From Candidatus Melainabacteria bacterium (GTDB lineage Bacteria > Cyanobacteriota > Vampirovibrionia > 2-02-FULL-35-15), in assembly GCA_016193285.1 (NCBI GenBank), contig JACPSL010000008.1, positions 1-64,000 on the forward strand: a stretch of DNA of 64,000 bases, written 5' to 3'. Positions 52,481 to 62,070 of the stretch are shown piece after piece. The stretch's first letter is position 1, and each line of letters opens with the position of its first letter. The position numbers were made by a program, and so were the translations under genes. Below the pieces are notes generated by a model. That model was given only the letters and a program-made list of their open reading frames with translations. It was not told where the DNA came from and searched no databases.

Positions 52481-53698
52481 ATGGACCAACTAACAATAAA
52501 AGATATTCCACAAAAAGAATTAGAAAATAAAAGTATTCTTGTACGAGTAGATTTTAATGTTCCAATAGAAAAAAAAGATGGCCAGATTCTTATTACAAAT
52601 GACTTAAGAATTAAAGCTTCACTGCCAACAATAAAATACTTAATAAATTCAAAAGCAAAAGTTATACTTGCTTCACACTTAGGCAGACCAAAAGGATTTG
52701 ATGAAGATCTTAAGATGGATCCAATAGCTAAAAGACTTTCAGATTTACTTGATAAAAAAGTATTAAAACTAAATGATTCAATTGGACCTGAGGTTGAAAA
52801 AGAAATTAAAAACTTAAAACCAGGTGATGTTTGTTTACTTGAAAATATTAGGTTTTATAAAGAAGAAGAAAAAAACGATTCAGAATTCGCAAGAAAATTA
52901 GCTAAACCTTTTGAAATATATGTAAACGATGCCTTTGGAACTAGTCATAGAGCACATGCAAGCACTGCGGGTGTTTGTGCTTATTTAAACCCTAGTCTTG
53001 GCGGGCTTCTTTTACAAAAAGAAGTTGACTCTTTAAATAAAGTACTTTCAAATCCAATCAGACCATTTACTACAATTCTTGGCGGAAGCAAAATCTCAGG
53101 TAAAATTGAAGTAATAAAACAATTAATCCCTAAAGTAGATACCTTATTAATTGGTGGAGCAATGGCATTTACTTTTATAAAAACAAAAGGTGGTGAAATT
53201 GGAGACTCATTATATGAAGAAAACCGCATTCCATTAATTAAAGAAATTGAAAATCTAAGAGAAGAACATGCAGTTGCTTTAATACTGCCGGAAGATATGA
53301 TCTGTACTGAGCTCTCAACTCTTCACACTTTCCCAATAGACAAAATTCCAAAAGGCTATAAAGGTTTAGATATTGGTCCAAAAACAATTGAAAAGTTTTC
53401 AAAACTAATCAGCCAGTCAAAGACAATATTCTGGAATGGCCCAATGGGTATGTTTGAAGATGACAGATTTTTAAAAGGTACTAAAGCTGTTGCAGAAGCA
53501 CTTGTAGAAGCTACAAAAAAGAAGTCTGTTACAGTAGTTGGCGGTGGGGATTCAGTTTCAGCACTTGAAAAATTAAAAATATCTTTTGATGCATTCACTC
53601 ATGTAAGCACTGGTGGTGGTGCATCGATGGAGTTTATTGAAGGAAAAACATTGCCTGGGATTTCATGTTTGGATAAGAAGGTTACACTGGTAAAATAA
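52481..53698 (+). CDS. pgk: Phosphoglycerate kinase
   Basis: 405 residues from the ATG at 52481, the start that matches the family (TIKDIPQKELENKSILVRVDFNVP). An upstream in-frame start would overlap the brnA-like gene. LASHLGRPKG, VCLLENIRFYKEEE, VYVNDAFGTSHRAHAST, the nucleotide loop GGGDSVSALEKL and C-terminal VSTGGGASMEFIEGKTLPGI are complete. It ends in a 17-base overlap with the convergent mutL. Confidence 0.97.
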   Translation: MDQLTIKDIPQKELENKSILVRVDFNVPIEKKDGQILITNDLRIKASLPTIKYLINSKAKVILASHLGRPKGFDEDLKMDPIAKRLSDLLDKKVLKLNDSIGPEVEKEIKNLKPGDVCLLENIRFYKEEEKNDSEFARKLAKPFEIYVNDAFGTSHRAHASTAGVCAYLNPSLGGLLLQKEVDSLNKVLSNPIRPFTTILGGSKISGKIEVIKQLIPKVDTLLIGGAMAFTFIKTKGGEIGDSLYEENRIPLIKEIENLREEHAVALILPEDMICTELSTLHTFPIDKIPKGYKGLDIGPKTIEKFSKLISQSKTIFWNGPMGMFEDDRFLKGTKAVAEALVEATKKKSVTVVGGGDSVSALEKLKISFDAFTHVSTGGGASMEFIEGKTLPGISCLDKKVTLVK

Positions 53699-55559
53699 TT
53701 GACCCCGGGGTATTAAAACATAAGCTTGCTATTTCAAGTGGTTTATCCCAGCCATTCTGCCTATTTGGTTTCCAGGCATTTAATTCCATCGAATTTAATT
53801 TCTTTCTATTACACGCAATACAACAAGCAAATAAATTCTCTTCTTCAAAATTAAACTGAGGCAATTTGCTTACTGGTAAATAATGATCGTAAGATGCACT
53901 ATGTTCTTGCAAAATATGAACTGTAACTTTTTCACCATTATTATTTATATAACTTACAAAGGCATCTTTTGCTTTTGGAATAGCTTCTTTTACAACTTCT
54001 GGATCTAAAAGTTGTTTCCCGCAATAAACACAAGTCCAGTTATCTCTTTCCCAAATCTTGTAAAGAAGGGACTTTGGTGGTTTTTTTCTTTGTATCTCTT
54101 TTTGCTCATCTTCTTCTAAGTCAGGATTAATAAGTTTTTTTTGAATTATTTCTTCTTTACTAGAAACTGTTTTATAAATCTCTTCACTTATATCTGATAA
54201 AGAATTAAAAAAGCTCTTTTGATATGTTTCCTCTCCAATAATTTCTCCACTAAAAACAATTTGTAAATTATCATTGAATATCGAACCAACTTCAAAAATT
54301 GTTTTACTTCCAATTTTTGACATGTTGGCTATTGGTTTATCTGAGTAGATTAGGTTGCATTTTAAGTTAGATATATTAAGTAGAGATCTGACCATTGAGG
54401 CCAGACCTTCGAATTGTTCTTTTGACGGTTGTAGTTCATCAGTCTCTGGTCTCTGGTCTCTGGTCTCTAGTCTTTCTTCTTGTGGTCTATAAAAGTCAAA
54501 AGCTGCTTCTGTAAACTCTTTTGGCATAGCGACCTCTTCCAAAGTATAAACTGCCTTCTTCTTATATTCTTTTTTATAATATTCTGAAACAGCGTTTTGA
54601 ATACTATGCAAAACCAAGTTATAGACATCGTTTGGCTGCATGTACCTAACTTCTTTTTTAGTAGGATGTACATTAACATCTACAAATCCGGGTTTAAAAG
54701 TAAGATTTAAAACAACAATTGGATATTTACCGCCTGGCAAAAGGCCTTCAAATGCACTTGTAATAGCCTTTGAAATTATTTGACACTTAACAGGTCTCTT
54801 ATTTATGAAAATAAAAATTGATTTACGATCAGATCTAAAAATCTCCAAAGCGCTTACATAACCATTAAGATCTAAAAAATTATTCTTTGTAGATAGAGAA
54901 ATTAATCTGTCTTTTAAATCAGTACCTAATAATTCTATAGCCACTTGTTTCAAATCATTTGAACCGCTTGATTTTAAAAGAACAGTATCATTATTTAAAA
55001 GAGAAAAAGAAATCTCTGAATGAGAAAGAGCTTCTGAAATAACTACATCATAGATATGATTAACTTCTGTTGTTTCTGATTTTAAAAATTTCTGTCTGGC
55101 TGGAACATTATAAAACAAGTCATCTATCTCAAAAACAGTACCAATAGATATTGATGAGCTTTTTTTATTTACTTCCCCGTGAGCAAAAGTTATTTCAAAA
55201 CCACATTCTTGATTTTTATGTTTTGATCTACAAATAATTTTACTTACTGAACTAATTGAAGCAAGTGCTTCTCCACGAAATCCTAGTGTATTAATTTCCC
55301 AAAGTTCATTAAAATCATTTAACTTACTTGTTGCATGTCTTGAAAAAAGTAAAGGGACATCATCTGGCTCAATTCCATTTCCATTGTCAGAAACTTTAAT
55401 ATATTTCCCTGCTCTTTTAATTTCTATTTCTATTTTTGTAGCATTTGCATCTATAGAATTTTCAATAAGTTCTTTTACAACAGATGCAGGTCTTTCAATA
55501 ACTTCACCTGCTGAAATTTTTTTTATTAAATCTTCTGGAAGCTGTTTAATGTAACCCAT
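53682..55559 (-). CDS. mutL: MutL with HNH endonuclease in place of the C-terminal domain
   Basis: 625 residues. Residues 1-330 are a complete MutL GHKL ATPase and S5-like half (ELIENSIDANATKIEIEI, DNGNGIEPDD, TLGFRGEALASI, SIGTVFEIDDLFYNVPARQKFL, FINKRPVK, VNVHPTKKEVR). The usual C-terminal endonuclease/dimer domain with DQHAAxER is not found. Instead residues about 498-596 form a zinc-type HNH nuclease: C510-x-x-C513, D558-H559 in SYDHYLPVSKLP, C580-x-x-C583 and N584, then N589-type AWKP. A 7-base repeat encodes residues 363-372. It overlaps pgk by 17 bases. Confidence 0.92.
   Translation of the reverse strand: MGYIKQLPEDLIKKISAGEVIERPASVVKELIENSIDANATKIEIEIKRAGKYIKVSDNGNGIEPDDVPLLFSRHATSKLNDFNELWEINTLGFRGEALASISSVSKIICRSKHKNQECGFEITFAHGEVNKKSSSISIGTVFEIDDLFYNVPARQKFLKSETTEVNHIYDVVISEALSHSEISFSLLNNDTVLLKSSGSNDLKQVAIELLGTDLKDRLISLSTKNNFLDLNGYVSALEIFRSDRKSIFIFINKRPVKCQIISKAITSAFEGLLPGGKYPIVVLNLTFKPGFVDVNVHPTKKEVRYMQPNDVYNLVLHSIQNAVSEYYKKEYKKKAVYTLEEVAMPKEFTEAAFDFYRPQEERLETRDQRPETDELQPSKEQFEGLASMVRSLLNISNLKCNLIYSDKPIANMSKIGSKTIFEVGSIFNDNLQIVFSGEIIGEETYQKSFFNSLSDISEEIYKTVSSKEEIIQKKLINPDLEEDEQKEIQRKKPPKSLLYKIWERDNWTCVYCGKQLLDPEVVKEAIPKAKDAFVSYINNNGEKVTVHILQEHSASYDHYLPVSKLPQFNFEEENLFACCIACNRKKLNSMELNAWKPNRQNGWDKPLEIASLCFNTPGSIILPV
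54443..54470. repeat. TCTCTGG tandem repeat inside mutL
   Basis: TCTCTGG three times and TCTCTAG once, period 7, in the linker between the ATPase half and the nuclease half. It encodes RLETRDQRPE-type residues. Its frame is kept. Confidence 0.8.
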
Positions 55560-55574
55560 GGTTACTATTATAAG

Positions 55575-58223
55575 TTAGGCTTTTACTTTCTCCACTACCT
55601 TTGAAAAAGTCATTTTATCTCCATCATGATCAGCCTTTACTATATCACCGTCTCGAAACTTCCCGGCTAAAAGCTCTTTTGCAAGTTCATTTTCAAGTTC
55701 TTTTTGGATAAGTCTTTTTAATGGTCTGGCTCCAAATTTTGGATCATAGCCAATCCGTCCTAAATAATCTTTTGCATCATCTGTAAGTTCTAGCTTAATT
55801 TTTTTATCTTCAAGTCTTTTCTTTACTCTTTCTACCTGAATATCAACAATCTTTTTAAGTTCATCAGTTCTTAGTGGATTAAATACAACTATTTCATCAA
55901 CACGATTTAAAAATTCTGGTCTAAACCGTTCTTTTAAAAGTTCAAATGCTTGTTCTTTAATTTGATCATAAGCAATTTCTGAATTTACCTTATCAAGACT
56001 TAATCTCAGCTGGTGCTCAAGAATAATCTGACTTCCAATATTGCTTGTCATAATAATTATTGTATTTTTAAAATCAATTTTTCTTCCTTGTGAATCAGTT
56101 AGTCTTCCATCATCTAAAATTTGAAGCAAGAGATTAAAAACATCTGCATGAGCTTTTTCAACTTCATCAAACAAAATCACTGAATATGGTTTTCTTCTTA
56201 CTTGTTCTGTAAGTTGCCCACCTTCTTCATATCCAATATAACCAGGTGGTGCACCAATTAATCTGCTCACAGTATGTCTTTCTTGATATTCGCTCATATC
56301 AATTCTAATCATATTTTGCTCATCATCAAATAAAACATAAGCAAGAGATTTTGCAAGCTCAGTTTTTCCAACTCCAGTTGGTCCAAGGAATATAAATGAA
56401 CCAACAGGTTTATTAGGATCGCTTAAACCGGATCTAGATCTTCTAATTGCATTGCAAACAGCTATAACTGCTTCATCCTGACCAATTACACGTTTATGAA
56501 TTTCTTCTTCTAGTTTAATTAATTTTTGTTTTTCACTCTCAAGTAATTTGCTTAAAGGAATATGTGTCCATTTTGAAACTACTTCTGCAATGTCATCTTC
56601 ATCTATTTCTTCTTTTAAGAGGCGACCATTTGTAGAGATGCTTTGCTGGGACGCCTCTATTTGTTTTAATTTTTTTTCAAGTTCGTTGAGTTTTCCATAC
56701 TTAAGTTCTGCAGCACGAGCAAGATCTGTTTCTCTTTCTGCTTGTTCAATTTTTCTTTTTGTTTCTTCGATTTGTTCTTTAATTTGACGAATACTTGAAA
56801 TGCTTCCTTTTTCTTTTTGCCATTGAGTTTTTAAGACATTTGATTTACTTTCAATTTCAGAAAGTTCTTTTTCAAGTTTTTCAAGTCTATCTTTTGATGC
56901 AACATCTATTTCTTTTTTTAAAGCTTCTCTTTCAATGCTAAGCTGAATTCTTCTTCTTTCTAGTTCGTCTAATTCAACAGGCATTGAGTCAATTTCAATT
57001 CTTAGTTTTGCTGCTGCTTCATCTACAAGATCAATTGCTTTATCAGGCAAAAAACGATCTGAGATATATCTATGACTTAGTGCTGCTGCACTAACAAGTG
57101 CTGCATCTTTAATCCTTACTCCGTGATGAACTTCGTATCTTTCTCTTAGTCCTCTTAAAATTGAAATTGTTTCTTCAACAGTAGGTTCATCTACAAGAAC
57201 CGTCTGAAATCTTCTTTCAAGTGCTGCATCTTTTTCAATATGTTTTCTATATTCATCAAGCGTTGTAGCTCCAATACAATGAAGTTCTCCACGGGCAAGT
57301 GCAGGTTTTAAAAGATTACTTGCATCCATTGAGCTTTCACCTGTAGTGCCAGTACCTACTACAGTGTGCAGCTCGTCAATAAATAAAATAATTTCACCTT
57401 CATGAGATTGAACTTCTTTCAAGACTGCTTTTAATCTTTCTTCAAACTCACCACGAAACTTAGCTCCTGCAATTAATGCACCCATATCAAGTGCAATTAC
57501 TTTCTTATCTTTTAATCCTTCAGGTACATCACCCCGAATTATTCTCTGGGCAAGTCCTTCTACAATTGCTGTTTTACCAACACCTGGTTCACCAATTAAA
57601 ACAGGATTATTTTTTGTACGGCGCGATAAAACCTGAATGACTCTTCTAATTTCATCATCTCGTCCAATAACAGGATCAAGTTTCCCTTTTTTAGCAATAT
57701 CTGTTAAATCTCTGCCATATTTAGAAAGTGCATCATAAGTAGCTTCAGGAGTAGGGCTTGTAATTCTTTGGTGTCCCCTGATTTTACTTAATACTTTTAA
57801 TATTTGTTCTCTTGTAACTCCTTCATTTTTTAGTATCTGTTGACACTCACTTTTAATTTGAGGATCAAGCATAGCTAATATAATATGCTCAACACTAACA
57901 TAGTCATCTTTCATATTTTTTGCTTCTTCAAATGCTTTTTCAAGAAGTGAATTAGTTTTAAAACTAAGATAAAGCTGTTCATTACTACTAGTAGAAGCCC
58001 TGCCTTTTGGTTGCTTCGATAAGTAATCATGAAGCCTTTGTATAATTTTCTTTTTACTTACTCCTATTTCATCAAGGATTCTTGGAACAAGACCGTCACT
58101 TTGATCAATAAGTGAAATTAAGACATGTTCTGGCTCAAGTGCTGAATGTTCATATTTATCAAGCAGCGATTTAGATGCTGCAAGTGCTTGCTGGGAATTT
58201 AGTGTTAGTTTATTTAGATCCAT
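55575..58223 (-). CDS. clpB: ClpB disaggregase
   Basis: 882 residues. The N domain (1-150, [17 protein letters not shown]), first AAA domain with Walker A GEPGVGKT at 211-218 and Walker [10 protein letters not shown], the coiled-coil M domain (about 410-530) and second AAA domain ([25 protein letters not shown]) are all complete. It rescues aggregated proteins with DnaK. The gene begins 14 bases before the MNT gene ends, so its translation is coupled to the HEPN/MNT pair. Confidence 0.97.
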   Translation of the reverse strand: MDLNKLTLNSQQALAASKSLLDKYEHSALEPEHVLISLIDQSDGLVPRILDEIGVSKKKIIQRLHDYLSKQPKGRASTSSNEQLYLSFKTNSLLEKAFEEAKNMKDDYVSVEHIILAMLDPQIKSECQQILKNEGVTREQILKVLSKIRGHQRITSPTPEATYDALSKYGRDLTDIAKKGKLDPVIGRDDEIRRVIQVLSRRTKNNPVLIGEPGVGKTAIVEGLAQRIIRGDVPEGLKDKKVIALDMGALIAGAKFRGEFEERLKAVLKEVQSHEGEIILFIDELHTVVGTGTTGESSMDASNLLKPALARGELHCIGATTLDEYRKHIEKDAALERRFQTVLVDEPTVEETISILRGLRERYEVHHGVRIKDAALVSAAALSHRYISDRFLPDKAIDLVDEAAAKLRIEIDSMPVELDELERRRIQLSIEREALKKEIDVASKDRLEKLEKELSEIESKSNVLKTQWQKEKGSISSIRQIKEQIEETKRKIEQAERETDLARAAELKYGKLNELEKKLKQIEASQQSISTNGRLLKEEIDEDDIAEVVSKWTHIPLSKLLESEKQKLIKLEEEIHKRVIGQDEAVIAVCNAIRRSRSGLSDPNKPVGSFIFLGPTGVGKTELAKSLAYVLFDDEQNMIRIDMSEYQERHTVSRLIGAPPGYIGYEEGGQLTEQVRRKPYSVILFDEVEKAHADVFNLLLQILDDGRLTDSQGRKIDFKNTIIIMTSNIGSQIILEHQLRLSLDKVNSEIAYDQIKEQAFELLKERFRPEFLNRVDEIVVFNPLRTDELKKIVDIQVERVKKRLEDKKIKLELTDDAKDYLGRIGYDPKFGARPLKRLIQKELENELAKELLAGKFRDGDIVKADHDGDKMTFSKVVEKVKA

Positions 58224-58542
58224 TAGAGTAAATTACCTCTCCATATTTTTTTATATATTCTATGAAAGAACCGTATTCAGGGTTTTCCCATTTTTCTAGC
58301 CTAAAGAAGTGTGGTTCAAATCTCCAGTCAATTTTATGTATTTTGTATAAAGCTTCTCTCACATTGTTATCTAATATACCTTTTGGCAAATCTTTTGCAA
58401 CAACTGCCAGATCAATATCACTATACTTATGTTGCTTACCAGTTAACTGAGAACCAAATAAAATCAAGTACTCTAATTTCACATGTTGTTTGAATATTGG
58501 TATTATAGTTTTTACATATTCTATAATTTTGCTTTTATCCAT
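58210..58542 (-). CDS. MNT-type nucleotidyltransferase (MntA-like antitoxin)
   Basis: 110 residues. The minimal-nucleotidyltransferase motif is complete: G30-S31 in [23 protein letters not shown], ten residues, then D42-x-D44. Such proteins pair with HEPN proteins; in active pairs the MNT AMPylates the HEPN toxin. The upstream HEPN gene overlaps by 22 bases; the downstream clpB overlaps by 14. Substrate and partner are inferred from context. Confidence 0.85.
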   Translation of the reverse strand: MDKSKIIEYVKTIIPIFKQHVKLEYLILFGSQLTGKQHKYSDIDLAVVAKDLPKGILDNNVREALYKIHKIDWRFEPHFFRLEKWENPEYGSFIEYIKKYGEVIYSNGSK

Positions 58543-58904
58543 TCAATTAACCTCTCTGTCCTATTATATAATTCCATAAGATTTATACTTTCTAAGAATT
58601 CCTTTAGTTCATTAATACTTTGTGGATATCTTGATTCTGTGTAAACGAAATTTAAATCATCAAGTAATAATCTTTCTTCTTTGTTTAATTCAATACCTGA
58701 AATGCTTAAAAGTCCGATTAAGTTATGTATTTTTGGTGGCTCCTTATCTATGGATTCTTTTATGTAAGCTTTGAGGACCTTTTCTACTGCCTGTTGAAGA
58801 TGAAATGCAATCAATTCTGGGAAATCTTTACTATCAACATTTCTTTTTGCTAGTAATAAATCCTTCTCCGCATACTCAAGCCATAATTTTGTAATTTCTT
58901 TCAT
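58521..58904 (-). CDS. HEPN-domain protein (partner of MNT)
   Basis: 127 residues, all-helical, with the HEPN pattern: WLEYAEKDLLLAKR, IAFHLQQAVEKVLKAYI, PPKIHNLIGLL and VYTESRYPQ. The Rx4-6H motif of RNase HEPN toxins is not visible, so it belongs to the COG2250-like branch and may be non-toxic or act differently. It starts the small operon HEPN-MNT-clpB. Confidence 0.83.
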   Translation of the reverse strand: MKEITKLWLEYAEKDLLLAKRNVDSKDFPELIAFHLQQAVEKVLKAYIKESIDKEPPKIHNLIGLLSISGIELNKEERLLLDDLNFVYTESRYPQSINELKEFLESINLMELYNRTERLIEWIKAKL

Positions 58905-58951
58905 ATGAAAATTATAACTATAAGAAAAAATCTTACATATTATTTATTCCC

Positions 58952-58981
58952 AGTAGAGACACAGTTAACTGCGTCTCTACT
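58952..58981. repeat. Near-perfect 30-bp palindrome, GTAGAGAC type
   Basis: AGTAGAGACACAGTT / AACTGCGTCTCTACT is symmetric except for one base pair. Palindromes with GTAGAGACGC...GCGTCTCTAC ends are frequent dispersed repeats in cyanobacterial genomes. It lies 48 bases upstream of the HEPN gene. A shorter related piece (TAGAGACGCATAACTAC) occurs near 49290. Confidence 0.7.
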
Positions 58982-59062
58982 TAGGTTTACAGGAAAATAT
59001 AAAGAAATACTTAAGTATTAGAGGCAGGTTAAAGATAATTGAGATTTTGGATTTTTTAAGAA

Positions 59063-60352
59063 TTAACTTTCTAAGAGCCAATTAAGAAAAGGTCTGATGT
59101 TTATGTTTTTTCTTTTTTCTTCAATTTCATGACTGATTATATTTAAACTCCTAACATTTTTGTGTTGTTTTTTAAACTCTATCAAAGAATTAAACTCTCT
59201 TTCAGGAATAGAATTCGTATAACTTACATTAAATGCATGTAAAAATCCACTTGTGTCTTTTATGATAAAGTCCACCTCAGCATTATCTTTCCAGAAAAAA
59301 ACCTCTTCATATTTCCTAATTAAAGTTACACCAACTATATTTTCAACAAGCTTGCCTGTATCATCTGATGTTCTAAAACAAATCTTGTTTCTTAAACCAT
59401 TGTCTAATACAATTACTTTTTTAGGATTTACCCTCTGCTTTTTTAAGGAATAAGAAAATACCGGTAATAGAAATATATAAAAAGTCTCATGGATAAAATT
59501 TAAATATTGAATAATTGTCTCTCGTGATATAGAAAGACTTTGTTTAACAGTTTTGTAATAACGGTTAACTGAAAACTCTTTTGTAAAGTTAGTAAACAAG
59601 AATCTAAGTAATTCCTTTAAAAGATCTGTGTTTTTTAGATCATATCTATCCATTAAGTCTTTGTAGACCAGTGAGTCATAATATTCTTTTAAAATTTTTC
59701 TCTTAATTTCTTCGTCAGAAGTTAATGCAACTTCTGGGAACATCCCGTATTCTACGTATTCATTTAATAATTTTTTGACTTTAAATCTTTGTTTAGTATA
59801 TTTAAAATCTTTTTCAAGTTTTATACCTTTAAATATCAAGAACTCTCTGAAAGACAGAGGATACATTGCATAACTTAAGCATCTTCCTCTTAAAGAAGTA
59901 GCAATTTCTTTGCTGAGCAATTTTGTAGATAAACCAGTAATGAAAATTTTTGCATTTAATGTATCGAATATCCTTCTTAAAAAATATTCCCAGCCAGTTA
60001 TTAACTGAATCTCATCAAAAAAGAAATATAAAATATTTTCTGTATTAGCAGGGTACAGTTCATAATAAGCTTCTATTATTTCATTTAAATCTTTTACTTT
60101 TAAGTCTATTAATCTGTCATCCTCAAAGTTCAGGTAAACAATCTGTTCTTTTTTTATTCCTTTTTTTATCAAAAGGTTTATTTGGTTATATAAGCAAAAA
60201 GTTTTCCCGCTTCTTCTTGAACCATAAAGAACTATAATTTTTTTTGGATTTTCTTCTAGTTTTAATTCCCTTTCAAAGCAGTCTACTGAAAACTTTCTGT
60301 CATGAAACTCCTTAATCAAAAGCTTAAAGGTACTTTTATAGTCATTATTCAT
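59063..60352 (-). CDS. AAA-type ATPase with DUF4143 (C-terminal nuclease-like domain)
   Basis: 429 residues. Walker A is YGSRRSGKTF (about 41-50), Walker B FFFDEIQLITGW, then the DUF4143 segments (LTRGRCLSYAMYPLSFREFL-type, VIVLDNGLRNKI, FFWKDNAEVDFII). Members are common accessory ATPases with a restriction-nuclease-like fold and unknown role. Its promoter is flanked by two matching inverted repeats, so tight repression is likely. Confidence 0.85.
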   Translation of the reverse strand: MNNDYKSTFKLLIKEFHDRKFSVDCFERELKLEENPKKIIVLYGSRRSGKTFCLYNQINLLIKKGIKKEQIVYLNFEDDRLIDLKVKDLNEIIEAYYELYPANTENILYFFFDEIQLITGWEYFLRRIFDTLNAKIFITGLSTKLLSKEIATSLRGRCLSYAMYPLSFREFLIFKGIKLEKDFKYTKQRFKVKKLLNEYVEYGMFPEVALTSDEEIKRKILKEYYDSLVYKDLMDRYDLKNTDLLKELLRFLFTNFTKEFSVNRYYKTVKQSLSISRETIIQYLNFIHETFYIFLLPVFSYSLKKQRVNPKKVIVLDNGLRNKICFRTSDDTGKLVENIVGVTLIRKYEEVFFWKDNAEVDFIIKDTSGFLHAFNVSYTNSIPEREFNSLIEFKKQHKNVRSLNIISHEIEEKRKNINIRPFLNWLLES

Positions 60353-60361
60353 TTTTTAACC

Positions 60362-60381
60362 TTGTCTTTCAAAGAAGACAA
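60362..60381. promoter_or_regulatory. Operator A of the DUF4143 ATPase promoter
   Basis: TTGTCTT-N6-AAGACAA, a perfect 7-bp inverted repeat placed between the -10 and the start codon of the ATPase. Confidence 0.65.
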
Positions 60382-60385
60382 CTAT

Positions 60386-60415
60386 ATTATAATACTTGTC
60401 TTGTTTAAAAGACAA
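60386..60415 (-). promoter_or_regulatory. Promoter of the DUF4143 ATPase gene
   Basis: On the minus strand TTGTCT (-35, 60410-60415) and a perfect TATAAT (-10, 60386-60391) are 18 bases apart. The -35 lies inside operator B. Confidence 0.65.
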
Positions 60416-60416
60416 G
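60395..60416. promoter_or_regulatory. Operator B of the DUF4143 ATPase promoter
   Basis: CTTGTCTT-N6-AAGACAAG, a perfect 8-bp inverted repeat with the same core and spacer as operator A, 33 bases away centre to centre. It covers the -35 box. Confidence 0.65.
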
Positions 60417-60503
60417 ATGGATATAAATTCATTGCTAAAAAATTGCAGCTCTCAGTCCTGTTGGACTAAAGATAAAAGTCTTAGCTCACCGGCTTTTAAT
60501 TTA

Positions 60504-61979
60504 TTAAGTAACCACCTCAAACTCTTTTAACCATCTTATAAATTCTTTTGAGCGTTCACCATTTCCCCCTAAAAATTCTGTTAATCTAGTCTGAAGTAAA
60601 TTGCTACTTTCTTTTGACAAAGCTAAATATAATAAATCTCTTAAGTTTCTTCTCAATACTTCAGACTTTCCATGTATCATCCACGGTATGTATTTCTCTT
60701 CAAGCCCAATTTTTAAAACGATTTGAGATAAATGTGCACGCATAGTGTCATAGTCAAGCCATCTATCAACACAATCAAGCACACGCAATTTGCTCTCATG
60801 AATCCTTGAAAAAGAATCAATGAGATTTTCTTCAGTAGAAAGTACTCTCTTTAAAGCATCACAATAAGCTGAATTACATTCAGTTGACCAAGCTAAGGTA
60901 GCAAGTAATAGCAGTGGTTTTTCTCCTTGAATTTCTTTTTGAATCAAATTAATAACACTAGATTTCCCTTTCTCTCCACAGAAATTTATTAAAGCAGCAC
61001 ACCCCATTGAAGCTATAAAAGGATCAGTTGTATTTTCAGTTATTTTAGATACAGTTTGTACTTTATCTTGCCCAGGTAACTCAGCTAACTTGCAAATTGC
61101 AAGTCCTCTCAAAACATTATTTCCATCTAGATCATTTGCTATATAATTTAGTACTTCATGCGCTTTTTCCTTAAAGCGGGTTCTTAGAAGTTCTAATGAT
61201 ATGTAAGCAACTTCCATAGAAACAGCATAATTAAATTGTTCTAAAACTTCATTTAATCCTAAATCCTTTTTAAACCTCATACAAGCAAGTAGTATAAGTT
61301 GTTTATCTTCTTTCTTTTCCCTGCTTTCTTTCTTTTTTTTATTTAAGTCTGGATTTTCTCTAATACTCCTTTTCAAAACTCTAAGCACATAATTTTCATC
61401 TGCTAGTTCAAGTAATGACTTTCCTAAATTGTCTACTCTTTTATGATTATCAAGAGTAGCGTTATATAAAAATACTTCTAAGTCTGGCTCTGATAAGGAT
61501 TTTAAGAATTCTATACAAAGTTCATAATTGAAACCTTTTGAACCTTGTTCTAAAATTTTTCCAATAAAATTAGAATAGCCTCCTTCAAGAATTAATAGCA
61601 TTTGTAAGATTATTTTTTTTGTATCTTCAGAAGATAATCTAAATTCTTTAGCTAGAACATTTTCTAAATTTTGTCCTAATTCTTGAAATTCACTTTTTAA
61701 TTCATTAGTTATTTGTATAATTGAACTGTCATCTGCATTCAATTTAGCTAACAGAGGCTTTAAATGCTTTCTCTCTTCAACTCGTAATGTATTCAAAGGA
61801 CCTTGATTATCTAACGGAACTAAACTCATTAATTGACTTCTAAGGCCTATATCTCTAGGACATTCCAAAGGATAAATAGCTTTTTTAGGAGGCAGCTTCT
61901 CACCTGCCTTTTTTAAAGGCACATGACTTTTTTTATACTGAGAATCTCCAGTGTTATGTGTCTCAACTCTAAGTCTCAT
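60504..61979 (-). CDS. Helical-repeat (HEAT-like) protein, paralog A
   Basis: 491 residues from the ATG at 61979; a TTG at 62030 could extend it by 17. A polar N-terminus (PLKKAGEKLPPKKA) is followed by alpha-helical repeats of about 35-40 residues. Landmarks shared with the next gene are RVDNLGKSLLELADENYVLRVL and CKLAELPGQDKVQ ... INFCGEKGKSSV. No enzymatic motif or signal peptide is visible. A scaffold or binding role is inferred. Confidence 0.6.
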   Translation of the reverse strand: MRLRVETHNTGDSQYKKSHVPLKKAGEKLPPKKAIYPLECPRDIGLRSQLMSLVPLDNQGPLNTLRVEERKHLKPLLAKLNADDSSIIQITNELKSEFQELGQNLENVLAKEFRLSSEDTKKIILQMLLILEGGYSNFIGKILEQGSKGFNYELCIEFLKSLSEPDLEVFLYNATLDNHKRVDNLGKSLLELADENYVLRVLKRSIRENPDLNKKKKESREKKEDKQLILLACMRFKKDLGLNEVLEQFNYAVSMEVAYISLELLRTRFKEKAHEVLNYIANDLDGNNVLRGLAICKLAELPGQDKVQTVSKITENTTDPFIASMGCAALINFCGEKGKSSVINLIQKEIQGEKPLLLLATLAWSTECNSAYCDALKRVLSTEENLIDSFSRIHESKLRVLDCVDRWLDYDTMRAHLSQIVLKIGLEEKYIPWMIHGKSEVLRRNLRDLLYLALSKESSNLLQTRLTEFLGGNGERSKEFIRWLKEFEVVT

Positions 61980-62070
61980 TTTATAATTAAAAATATTATA
62001 ACCAACAAATCTTTTTAGAGCACAATTCAAAAAAAATATTTATGAAAAACTTACATTAGTCATACATATG

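Noticed and set aside
58521-58904. HEPN gene as a classical RNase toxin
   Set aside because: No Rx4-6H motif is visible, so I keep it as a HEPN-family partner only.
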